This document shows, piece by piece, positions 8,685 to 16,094 of a DNA stretch of 64,000 bases (position 1 is its first letter; each line of letters begins with the position of its first letter). The notes under the pieces are model-generated. The model saw nothing but the letters and a program-made list of their open reading frames with translations. It was not told where the DNA came from and made no database searches. The stretch is from Burkholderiales bacterium (GTDB taxonomy: Bacteria; Pseudomonadota; Gammaproteobacteria; Burkholderiales; Burkholderiaceae_C), in NCBI GenBank assembly GCA_016191525.1, contig JACPOK010000014.1, positions 434,001-498,000 on the forward strand. The letters are read 5' to 3'. The translations under genes and the position numbers were made by a program.

Positions 8685-10726
8685 CGCATGGAATAGACCA
8701 CGGCCGTGCGCTCGCCATTCACGCCGTTGACGGCAAGGTTCAGGTTGACCAGCACCACGGGCTGGCCCGAACAGGTGGCAGGGATGCTCAAAGTGGCGGA
8801 GGTCGATGTCACGCCCAGCACGGCGCTGGCTTCCGTTTCGCAGCGCAGTGTTGAGGAGCCGCTTTGCAGGCTCGTGAACGACAGCGCCGACAACTGCACG
8901 GAGCCCACGGCGAACGTGGCGGGCAACGTCCAGCGCACGGTCAGCGTGCCGCCCAGGCTGGCGGCGGCCAGGGCTGAACTGGCCGGGCTGGTGATCTGCA
9001 CCAGCTCACTGGTGAACGCGTTGAGCGGCAGGGAATAGCTCAGAGCCGCCGCGTTGGCGCGGGTCAGGGCAAACGCATACGAGGTGCCGGCCACAGGATA
9101 GGCGCCGGCGGCCGGGTCGGTGCTGCCGAAAAAACTGTCCAGCAGCGCGCCGGAGGCGTCAACCACCGTGGAACTTTGTGCCAGCGCGATGTTGCCCGCG
9201 CTGCTGGACACGGCTGCGCCACTCACGGTGCCCTGCGGGGCCTTGACGGCCGCCGTGATGCGCGGACCGTTTCGCGCGTTGCCGGTGCCCAGCTCGCGCA
9301 CGGCTTCCGCCGTCAGCGAAACCTCCGCCAGCCGCTGGTCGCCCGACAGCATCCACGCCGTGCCGACTTTCCTGAAAAAGAAGACGCTTGTGCTGCTGGC
9401 GGTCTGTCCCGCCTGCGTCTGCACCAGGTTGAACACGACCTCCGCCAGCCCGGCAGCGGGATCCAGCTGCTTGAGCTGCACTGCGGTGAAGGCCACCACT
9501 TGGCCCCGGTTCAGGCTGGACACCACGCCCGCCGCAAACTGCGCGCGGTTCAGGCCCTTGTCCAGAAGCGCCGGATCCATGAGGCCAGTCACCTGCGATA
9601 CGGTGAGGGAAGTACCCTGGGCATTGACGATCGCGGCAAGCGAGTTCATGAGCGTGCTGATTTCACTGAGCGCGGTGACCTGCGCCGTCTGCACGGGCAC
9701 CACCGCGTTGATCGAGCTGGAACTGGTGCTCGCGCCTCCCACCACGGTGGAGGCAGCGCTGATGGTGGCGCTGGCCGGGTTGTAAACGAGCGATGTCGTC
9801 TGCACGGTGCCGGTGCCGGTGACCACCACGGTTGCCGTACCCGTGCCGTAGGTGATGCGGGTGCGGTCCAGCACCTCGTCCAGTCCGCTGCGATTGGCCA
9901 CGAAGACCCCGGAAATCAGGTCGGCCGCGGCAGTGATGCCCGCGCCGCTGCTGTTCAGCGCCAGCTGCATGACGGACAGCACCGTCTGCGCCACCACCTG
10001 CACTTGCTGCGGACTGGGCGCCGGGCTGGCCACGGGGTTGGCAAACGCTGTATCGGCTGACCCGCCCTGCACCCCATACCAGGAACGCACGATCAGGTCG
10101 GTGAGCGGCGTGATGTTGACCAGCGCCGCGGAACCGGTGTCCGCGTTCACGCTGTACAGCCTGGCGCCGGAGCCGGTAACCACCTGGAGCAGGTAAGGCG
10201 GCGTCAGGCCGGTGGTGGCCACGGTGTAGCTGCCCGAAACGCTGGTTGTCGCCGTCGCGGTGCGGTTGGTGCTGTCCTTGAGGGTGACGGCCGCGCCGGC
10301 GATGGCGGCGCCGTTGGCCGCCACGCCGGAAACCGATCCGGCGCAATTGCCCGGATAGACCCGGCAGCTGAAGTCTGAAAGCGCGCCGATGCGCACGACG
10401 TTGTTCGCCGTGATGGCGCCCAGCACATAGACCTGGTCAGCCACAACCGCAAGGTAGTTCTGCGTGGCGGGGTAGAAGCGGAAAACGATGGTGCCGGAGG
10501 TGAGGCTGGCCTGGTGCCCCGGAAAAAAAGTGGGGAACGCTCCCTCTATCCAGTCCATCAGGGCGGCCGCGTCCACAGCCTGGGCCGCCTGGGGCGTGCC
10601 GATCGCCTGCGCCCGCGCGGCGGCGGCCTGCAGCCCCTGAGGCACAGGGCGTTCGCTGCCGCCCCCGCACGATGTGATCAAGACAGCCAGTCCGCACAGC
10701 AGTGCCGAAACGAGAGCTCGGGTCAT
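8681..10726 (-). CDS. Large surface/exported lipoprotein with carboxypeptidase-like module
   Basis: A 681-residue lipoprotein. The signal peptide MTRALVSALLCGLAVLITSC ends in a lipobox with the lipidated Cys at about residue 20, followed by GGGS. The first ~130 residues hold a conserved block (DWIEGAFPTFFPGH ... YLAVVADQVYVLG) common in Burkholderiales lipoproteins. Residues ~140-190 look like a carboxypeptidase regulatory-like beta-sandwich. The remainder is Ser/Thr/Ala-rich beta sequence, ending with a cysteine-bearing stretch. An alternative ATG 14 codons upstream is in frame, but it lacks the signal sequence at its N-terminus. Function unknown, possibly an outer-membrane or surface lipoprotein. 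Confidence 0.78.
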   Translation of the reverse strand: MTRALVSALLCGLAVLITSCGGGSERPVPQGLQAAAARAQAIGTPQAAQAVDAAALMDWIEGAFPTFFPGHQASLTSGTIVFRFYPATQNYLAVVADQVYVLGAITANNVVRIGALSDFSCRVYPGNCAGSVSGVAANGAAIAGAAVTLKDSTNRTATATTSVSGSYTVATTGLTPPYLLQVVTGSGARLYSVNADTGSAALVNITPLTDLIVRSWYGVQGGSADTAFANPVASPAPSPQQVQVVAQTVLSVMQLALNSSGAGITAAADLISGVFVANRSGLDEVLDRTRITYGTGTATVVVTGTGTVQTTSLVYNPASATISAASTVVGGASTSSSSINAVVPVQTAQVTALSEISTLMNSLAAIVNAQGTSLTVSQVTGLMDPALLDKGLNRAQFAAGVVSSLNRGQVVAFTAVQLKQLDPAAGLAEVVFNLVQTQAGQTASSTSVFFFRKVGTAWMLSGDQRLAEVSLTAEAVRELGTGNARNGPRITAAVKAPQGTVSGAAVSSSAGNIALAQSSTVVDASGALLDSFFGSTDPAAGAYPVAGTSYAFALTRANAAALSYSLPLNAFTSELVQITSPASSALAAASLGGTLTVRWTLPATFAVGSVQLSALSFTSLQSGSSTLRCETEASAVLGVTSTSATLSIPATCSGQPVVLVNLNLAVNGVNGERTAVVYSMR

Positions 10727-10791
10727 GGGGAGCCTTGTGGCCCCGGAAACCCGAAGCTGGTCTTGCATTAACCCCGACAACCTCGAGGGTG

Positions 10792-11886
10792 TCAACCGGC
10801 GGGGCTGCCTTGCGACAGTGCCCAGGTGATGTGTTCTCCGAGCAGTTCGCCGGCCCCGGCCTCGCGCGCCTGCAGCACCGCGCGAAGGACCGCGCTGTCC
10901 TCCTTGGCCAGCGCATTGCCGATCGCCACGGCGACGTTGCGAAGCCAGCGTTCGTGTCCGATGCGGCGGATGGGGCTGCCTTCCGTGTGGCGCAGGAACT
11001 CCTCTTCGCTCCAGGCGAACAGCTGCGCCAGCTGCGCGCCCGAGAGGCCGGCGCGCTCGTCGAAGTCGGGCAGCGCATTGCGCCGGGCGAACTTGTTCCA
11101 CGGGCACACCAGCTGGCAATCGTCACAGCCATAGATGCGGTTGCCGATCAGCGGGCGCAGCTCTTCGGGTATCGGCCCCGCGTGTTCGATGGTGAGGTAG
11201 GAGATGCAGCGGCGCGCGTCCAGCCGCTGCGGCGCGACGATGGCCTGCGTGGGGCAGACATCGATGCAGGCGCTGCAGCTGCCGCAATGCTCGCTGACGG
11301 CCTCGCTCGCGGGCAGCGCCAGGTCCACATAGATCTCGCCCAGGAAGAACATGGAGCCCGCCTCGCGGTTGAGCACCAGCGTGTGCTTGCCGCGCCAGCC
11401 CTGGCCGCTGCGCGCCGCGAGTTCGGCTTCCAGCACCGGCGCCGAGTCGGTGAATACCCGGTGGCCGAACGGGCCCACGGCCTGCGCGATACGTTCGCTC
11501 AGCTTCTGCAGGCGCGAACGCAGTACCTTGTGGTAATCGCGGCCCCGGGCATAGAGCGAGACAATGCCCTCCGCGGGACGCTCCAGCCGCGCAAACTCGA
11601 CGGCTTGCCAGCCTTCCAGCGTGCCGGCGGGCAGGTAGTCCATCCGTGCGGTAATCACGCTCACGGTGCCGGGCACCAGTTCCGCCGGCCGCGCGCGCTT
11701 CAGCCCGTGGGCCTGCATGTAGGCCATTTCGCCATGAAAACCGTTGGACAGCCAGGCGGCCAGGCCGGGCTCGGCGGAAGAAAGATCCACGCCGGCCACG
11801 CCGATTTGGGAAAATCCCAGTTCGCGGGCCCACTGCCCGACCTGTACGAGTAATTGAGGACCGTTGATCTGAGCGCTGCTGGACAT
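10792..11886 (-). CDS. queG: Epoxyqueuosine reductase QueG
   Basis: A 364-residue cobalamin- and iron-sulfur-dependent enzyme that reduces epoxyqueuosine to queuosine in tRNA. Two [4Fe-4S] cysteine clusters are seen: CGSCSACIDVCP and, further on, CDDCQLVCPWNK. The cobalamin-binding N-terminal domain (FSQIGVAGVDLS) and the C-terminal HEAT-like repeat region (RRIGHERWLRNVAVAIGNAL) are present. The start at ATG 11886 lies only three bases from the predicted start of the divergent tsaE gene, so the promoters must lie inside the opposing genes. The queG-tsaE divergent pair is common in Burkholderiales. Confidence 0.93.
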   Translation of the reverse strand: MSSSAQINGPQLLVQVGQWARELGFSQIGVAGVDLSSAEPGLAAWLSNGFHGEMAYMQAHGLKRARPAELVPGTVSVITARMDYLPAGTLEGWQAVEFARLERPAEGIVSLYARGRDYHKVLRSRLQKLSERIAQAVGPFGHRVFTDSAPVLEAELAARSGQGWRGKHTLVLNREAGSMFFLGEIYVDLALPASEAVSEHCGSCSACIDVCPTQAIVAPQRLDARRCISYLTIEHAGPIPEELRPLIGNRIYGCDDCQLVCPWNKFARRNALPDFDERAGLSGAQLAQLFAWSEEEFLRHTEGSPIRRIGHERWLRNVAVAIGNALAKEDSAVLRAVLQAREAGAGELLGEHITWALSQGSPAG

Positions 11887-11889
11887 CAC

Positions 11890-12360
11890 TTGCCGATTGT
11901 AGAAACCACCGTCACCGCCCTGGCCTGGCGCACCGAGGACGACACACGGGCCTTCGCCGCGAAGCTCGCCGGCCACCCCGCCATTGCCAACGCCTTCATC
12001 GAGCTGCATGGCGAACTGGGCGCGGGCAAGACCACGCTGGTGCGGCACCTGCTGCGCGCGCTGGGCGTGCAGGGCCGGGTGAAAAGCCCCACCTATGCGG
12101 TGGTGGAACCGCACGAGCTGCCGGGCCTGAATATCTGGCATTTCGACTTCTACCGCTTCAGCGATCCGCGCGAATGGGAAGACGCCGGCTTTCGTGACCT
12201 GTTCGCCAGTCCGGGCCTGAAGCTCGCCGAATGGCCCGAAAAGGCCGCCGGCCTGCTGCCCCTGGCCGACCTGGCGATCCGGATCGAGGTGCAGGCCGAC
12301 GAATCGCGCCAGGTGGCGCTGCACGCGCAAACGCCCGCGGGCCAGGAGTTGCTGAAATGA
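11890..12360 (+). CDS. tsaE: tRNA threonylcarbamoyladenosine biosynthesis ATPase TsaE
   Basis: A P-loop ATPase needed for t6A37 modification of ANN-decoding tRNAs with TsaB and TsaD. The Walker A motif GELGAGKTT, the SPTYAVVE segment, the HFDFYR motif and LAEWPEKA are all visible. The frame is open to 11854, but the first plausible start that avoids overlap with queG is TTG at 11890 (MPIVETTVTALAW), giving 156 residues; an upstream TTG at 11854 cannot be excluded. The stop overlaps the amiC start as ATGA, so the two are coupled. Confidence 0.9.
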   Translation: MPIVETTVTALAWRTEDDTRAFAAKLAGHPAIANAFIELHGELGAGKTTLVRHLLRALGVQGRVKSPTYAVVEPHELPGLNIWHFDFYRFSDPREWEDAGFRDLFASPGLKLAEWPEKAAGLLPLADLAIRIEVQADESRQVALHAQTPAGQELLK

Positions 12361-13712
12361 AGCGGCGCGGCCTGCTCAAGGGTGGAACGCTGGTGCTGCT
12401 GCTGGGCGCGCAGCAGATCGCACGCGGCGCCACCATCCTGGCCGTGCGGATCTGGCCCGCGCCCGACTATTCGCGCGTCACCATCGAATCGGACGGCCAG
12501 CTGCGCTCCACCCAGATCGTGGTGACCAGCCCGCCGCGGCTGGCGGTGGACATCGAGGGCATCGAGCTCAATCCCGAGCTGCGCGAACTGGTGGCCAAGG
12601 TGAAGGCCGACGACCCATTCATCGCGGGCATCCGTGTGGGGCAGAACGCGCCCGGCGTGGTGCGGCTGGTGATCGACCTGAAGCAGTCCGCCCTGCCCCA
12701 GGTTTTCACGCTGCCACCGGTGGCGGCCTACCAGCACCGGCTGGTGTTCGACCTGTACCCGCTGAAGGCGGCAGACCCGCTGGAAGCATTGATTGCCGAG
12801 CGCATGAAGGACAGTGCTGCGCCCCGGCCTGCGCCTGCGCCTGCGCCTCTGCCCGCACCCGCGTCCGCGCCCGCCGTCGATCCGCTGGGAGAGCTGATCG
12901 CGAGGCAAGCCCAACGGCCTGCGGCTCCCGCTGCGCCACTGCCCACGCCACCGGCTGTTGCTGCCGCACCTGCGCCCGCGGAGAAGACCGACCGCCTCAT
13001 CATCATCGCGCTGGACCCCGGCCATGGCGGCGAAGACCCGGGCGCGGTAGGCCCTTCCGGCACGCGCGAAAAGGATGTGGTTCTGCAGATCGCGCACCGC
13101 CTGCAAACCCGCATCAATGCCACCGTGGTCAACGGCAACCCGATGCGCGCCTTCCTCACGCGCGACGCCGATTTCTTCGTGCCGCTGCACATCCGCGTGC
13201 AAAAGGCGCGGCGGGTGCAGGCCGACCTGTTCGTGAGCATCCATGCCGATGCGTTCTTCACGCCCAGCGCGCGCGGCGCCAGTGTCTTCGCGCTGAGCCA
13301 GAGCGGGGCTTCGAGCTCCGCCGCGCGCTGGATGGCCGACAAGGAAAACAAGGCCGACCTGATCGGCGGCGTCAACGTGAAATCGCAGGACAAGCAGGTG
13401 GCTCATGCGTTGCTGGACATGAGCACCACCGCGCAGATCAACGACAGCCTGAAGCTGGGCAGCGCGCTGCTGGGCGAGATCGGCAACGTGGGCAAGCTGC
13501 ACAAGCGCGGTGTGGAGCAAGCCGGCTTCGCGGTGCTGAAGGCCCCGGACATTCCCAGCGTGCTGGTGGAAACCGCCTTCATCAGCAATCCCGAGGAAGA
13601 AGCTCAGCTGCGAAGCGAGGCCTACCAGGAGCAGTTGGCCGACGCCATCATGCGCGGCATCAACCGCTATTTCGCGCGCAACCCGCCGCTCGCGCGCAAC
13701 AGGCAGGTGTAG
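12357..13712 (+). CDS. amiC: N-acetylmuramoyl-L-alanine amidase, AmiC type
   Basis: A 451-residue periplasmic zinc amidase that splits septal peptidoglycan during daughter-cell separation. The N-terminus (MKRRGLLKGG...) is a twin-arginine signal, as in E. coli AmiA/AmiC. An AMIN domain (about residues 25-130) is followed by an Ala/Pro-rich linker partly encoded by a CCTGCG hexanucleotide run near 12826-12850. The Amidase_3 domain runs from about residue 215, with zinc ligands in DPGHGGEDPG and SIHADA and the catalytic Glu in LVETAFISN. In many bacteria tsaE-ami-mutL-miaA are adjacent; here mutL is 12.5 kb away. Confidence 0.94.
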   Translation: MKRRGLLKGGTLVLLLGAQQIARGATILAVRIWPAPDYSRVTIESDGQLRSTQIVVTSPPRLAVDIEGIELNPELRELVAKVKADDPFIAGIRVGQNAPGVVRLVIDLKQSALPQVFTLPPVAAYQHRLVFDLYPLKAADPLEALIAERMKDSAAPRPAPAPAPLPAPASAPAVDPLGELIARQAQRPAAPAAPLPTPPAVAAAPAPAEKTDRLIIIALDPGHGGEDPGAVGPSGTREKDVVLQIAHRLQTRINATVVNGNPMRAFLTRDADFFVPLHIRVQKARRVQADLFVSIHADAFFTPSARGASVFALSQSGASSSAARWMADKENKADLIGGVNVKSQDKQVAHALLDMSTTAQINDSLKLGSALLGEIGNVGKLHKRGVEQAGFAVLKAPDIPSVLVETAFISNPEEEAQLRSEAYQEQLADAIMRGINRYFARNPPLARNRQV

Positions 13713-13859
13713 CGTCTGTCAGGCGGCGGCCCCCCAAGCCGACAATGCCGAACGCGCTTCTCCTACACCCTGGTTTTTGCCTCCTGCCTACAGTTGTTTT
13801 CACAGGCCAAGCCATTCCGGCGTTCGGAGCCTGCAACCAACCAACTCGAGGTGAATGAC

Positions 13860-14066
13860 ATGAAAGCAAAGATTCTGAGCGCCATTGCAATGGCTTCGCT
13901 GATTTCGCTGACCGGCTGCGGCACCATGGACCGGCAGACCGCCGGCACCGTGGGTGGCGCCGTAGTGGGCGGTGTGGTGGGTGACGCACTGATCGGCGGC
14001 CCGATCGGCACCATCGGCGGCGCCGTCGCCGGCGGCTACATCGGCAACCAGGCCACCAAGCGCTAA
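13860..14066 (+). CDS. Small glycine-zipper lipoprotein (OsmB/SlyB-like)
   Basis: A 68-residue lipoprotein with lipobox SLTGC at about residue 19, then two glycine-zipper segments (GTVGGAVVGGVVGDALIGG and GTIGGAVAGGYIG) of the Gly-zipper_2TM type. Such proteins sit in the outer membrane and are often stress induced. The start follows a GAGGTGA ribosome-binding site seven bases upstream. The stop is interlocked with that of the convergent oxygenase beta gene. The 147 bp upstream show no other feature that I can support. Confidence 0.85.
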   Translation: MKAKILSAIAMASLISLTGCGTMDRQTAGTVGGAVVGGVVGDALIGGPIGTIGGAVAGGYIGNQATKR

Positions 14067-14548
14067 ATGGGGTAGATCAGCGAGTTCAGCACCATCTCGC
14101 TGTCATACACACACAGCCGGCTGCGAAAACGCAGGCCGGCTGTTGTTTTTTCAAGCTCGTCGATATACCGCCCCACGTTGTAGGCCTCGCTGGCATCACC
14201 CGGCCGGGTGCGAAAGACGGCATAGCTGGCCTCGGCCCTTATTACGCCTTCTTCCTGCGACAGCACCCGCGCCGGGCCCATCACGTGGCGCGTGTAGTAC
14301 GGGCCGTGGTAGATGGTCTGCGTGATGCCGTAGACGCGGTCTTTCATCATCCCGCGGCTCTCCAGCGCCATCAGCGCCAGCGGCAGGCCGCGGTCGAAGT
14401 TCTCGCGCGCCTGCAGCTTGTACAGCCCGTCTTCCACAAAGAATTCCGGCCAGTCGTCAAACCGCCGTTCGTCCAGCGCCGCGGCATAGGCGGCATTGAG
14501 CTGGTCGACCTCCAGCTGCAGCAAGAGCCTTTCGATGCCGGCGCTCAT
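14063..14548 (-). CDS. Aromatic ring-hydroxylating oxygenase, beta subunit (NagH/AndAd-like)
   Basis: A 161-residue small subunit of a Rieske non-heme iron oxygenase, with the cone-shaped NTF2-like fold of ring-hydroxylating beta subunits. Typical sequence features are FFVEDGLYK, the YYTRHVMGP segment and the C-terminal ...RLCVYDSEMVLNSLIYPI. It is structural and supports the alpha subunit in alpha3beta3 assemblies. Start and alpha stop overlap as ATGA, so the two are translationally coupled. No ferredoxin or reductase gene lies nearby, so electrons must come from components encoded elsewhere. Confidence 0.9.
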   Translation of the reverse strand: MSAGIERLLLQLEVDQLNAAYAAALDERRFDDWPEFFVEDGLYKLQARENFDRGLPLALMALESRGMMKDRVYGITQTIYHGPYYTRHVMGPARVLSQEEGVIRAEASYAVFRTRPGDASEAYNVGRYIDELEKTTAGLRFRSRLCVYDSEMVLNSLIYPI

Positions 14549-15855
14549 ACCGCCATCACCTTTTTCCAGTAGGCATACATGCTGCGGATCAGCGTCTCGG
14601 TGACCATGTGCTCGGTGGCCTCGGTGCCGGTGCCGCCCAGTTCGCACAGCGTGCTGCCCGACTCGCCCCATTGCCGGAAACCGGCCTGGCTGAACTCGAT
14701 GACCTCGCCGTCGTCGGCGCTGACGAATCCCGCGGGGCCGAACAGGTTGGCCTGGCGCAGCCTGCGCTGCGTCATTTCCGGCGAGTCGCCGGCAAACCCG
14801 AAATGCGTCCAGACAAAATCGAACTCGCCTTCGCCGCGCGGCACGATGTGGCGGGTGGAAAGCGAATTCACCTGCTGCTGGATGATGACGCCGGGAAACA
14901 GCGTGATCATGGTCACCGTGGGGGTGATGTCGCTGCCGGGCTGGGCCGGGTCGGGAATCTTCCACCATGATTCGGGCACGACATCGAGCAGCCGCGCGTC
15001 AGTGAGCGCCATGTTGGCCTTGAACGAGGTCACGCCTTCCGTCACCGCCGTGTTCTGCCCGCCCTCATTGCGGCGCGAGATCATCACCGCGTGGCGGCCG
15101 TGTTCGTCCATCACCATGCGGCTTTTCTGGTCGGCCCGCCACAGGCCGAAGGTGACGAACCAGGTGTGCAGCAGGCCTGGGTGGTAGGGGTCCTTGATGT
15201 TCTCCATCATCAGCTTCCAGTTGCCCGGAATGCGCTGGCGGTTGTAGCCCAGCAAGGTGAGCGTGCGCCCCTTGAAGATGCGGTCAAGCCAGGGCATGAC
15301 TTGCGGGCCGAGGTAATCCTGCAGCGATTCAACGCTGTCGCTGAATGTGGCGAACACCAGGCCATGCAGCACGGCGACGCGCAGCTTCACCAGCCCGTGC
15401 TGTTTCAGGTCGAAGTCCGACGGCATTCCCCCGTTGACGCAGTCGCCCTCCTTCACGCCGTCCTTGAACGGCAGGCCGGCCAGATCGCCGTTGAGCTTGT
15501 AGGTCCACTGGTGGTAGGGACACACAAAGCTGCGTGCATTGCCGTGCTGCTGCTGGCAGAACCGCACGCCGCGGTGCGCGCAGCGGTTTTCCACCACACG
15601 GATGCCGGGGTCTGTCTCCCGGTCCTTCGGCGCCACGCGGTCGCGCACCATGATCACCTGCCGCTCCCCGATGTGGCTGAGCCTGAAGTCGCCCGTACCG
15701 GGAATCTCCACTTCCAGGCCCACATAGTTCCAGTGCGCGCCGTAGAAGATTTGTTCCAGCTCACGCTGGTACAGCTGAGCGTCCGTGTAGGCCCAGAAAG
15801 GCACGCGGCTGGAGCCGGTCCCGCTCCAGCGGGACAGTGGGGGGGGCGCGTTCAT
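14545..15855 (-). CDS. Aromatic ring-hydroxylating oxygenase, alpha subunit (salicylate 5-hydroxylase/anthranilate dioxygenase type)
   Basis: A 436-residue Rieske oxygenase large subunit. The Rieske [2Fe-2S] ligands are CAHRG and, 17 residues on, CPYH. The mononuclear iron motif is NIKDPYHPGLLH. The overall sequence (VPFWAYTDAQLYQREL, YNRQRIPGNWKLMMENIKDPYHP, QQQVNSLSTRH) matches my memory of NagG (salicylate 5-hydroxylase) and AndAc (anthranilate 1,2-dioxygenase), so a substituted benzoate such as salicylate or anthranilate is the likely substrate. This rests on recalled similarity only. ATG follows CGAGGAGAC. A region rich in inverted repeats lies upstream. Confidence 0.9.
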   Translation of the reverse strand: MNAPPPLSRWSGTGSSRVPFWAYTDAQLYQRELEQIFYGAHWNYVGLEVEIPGTGDFRLSHIGERQVIMVRDRVAPKDRETDPGIRVVENRCAHRGVRFCQQQHGNARSFVCPYHQWTYKLNGDLAGLPFKDGVKEGDCVNGGMPSDFDLKQHGLVKLRVAVLHGLVFATFSDSVESLQDYLGPQVMPWLDRIFKGRTLTLLGYNRQRIPGNWKLMMENIKDPYHPGLLHTWFVTFGLWRADQKSRMVMDEHGRHAVMISRRNEGGQNTAVTEGVTSFKANMALTDARLLDVVPESWWKIPDPAQPGSDITPTVTMITLFPGVIIQQQVNSLSTRHIVPRGEGEFDFVWTHFGFAGDSPEMTQRRLRQANLFGPAGFVSADDGEVIEFSQAGFRQWGESGSTLCELGGTGTEATEHMVTETLIRSMYAYWKKVMAV

Positions 15856-15902
15856 GGCGGGTGTCTCCTCGCGGAAATGATACGCGTACTTATCAATTGA
15901 AA

Positions 15903-15939
15903 CTCCATATTCATAACATATGGAGAATGCAATTGTTAT
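15903..15939. promoter_or_regulatory. Nested inverted repeats upstream of the oxygenase operon
   Basis: An AT-rich island in GC-rich surroundings. CTCCATAT (15903-15910) and ATATGGAG (15918-15925) form a perfect 8-bp inverted repeat with a 7-nt spacer. CATAAC (15912-15917) pairs with GTTATG (15934-15939). The island lies 48-84 bp upstream of the oxygenase ATG and about 155-190 bp upstream of the large gene on the plus strand. It is a likely operator for a regulator that is not encoded next door. The rest of the 239-bp gap shows no gene. Confidence 0.55.
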
Positions 15940-16094
15940 GTATTTGCAAATATGCCTTTGCCGTTTAAAACTTTAGCCATAAGAGCAGGAGACTGCATTG
16001 AAGTCGAAATACGTTGTGGGACTTTCACGTCGCCGTCGCCGGCTCCCCTCGCTCGTCCGCCATTCCGTTCCATCCCCACAGCGAAGGTGCCACC

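Noticed and set aside
12826-12860. CCTGCG hexanucleotide run in amiC as a phase-variation tract
   Set aside because: The unit is a multiple of three and there are only a few copies, so slippage would only change the Ala/Pro linker length.
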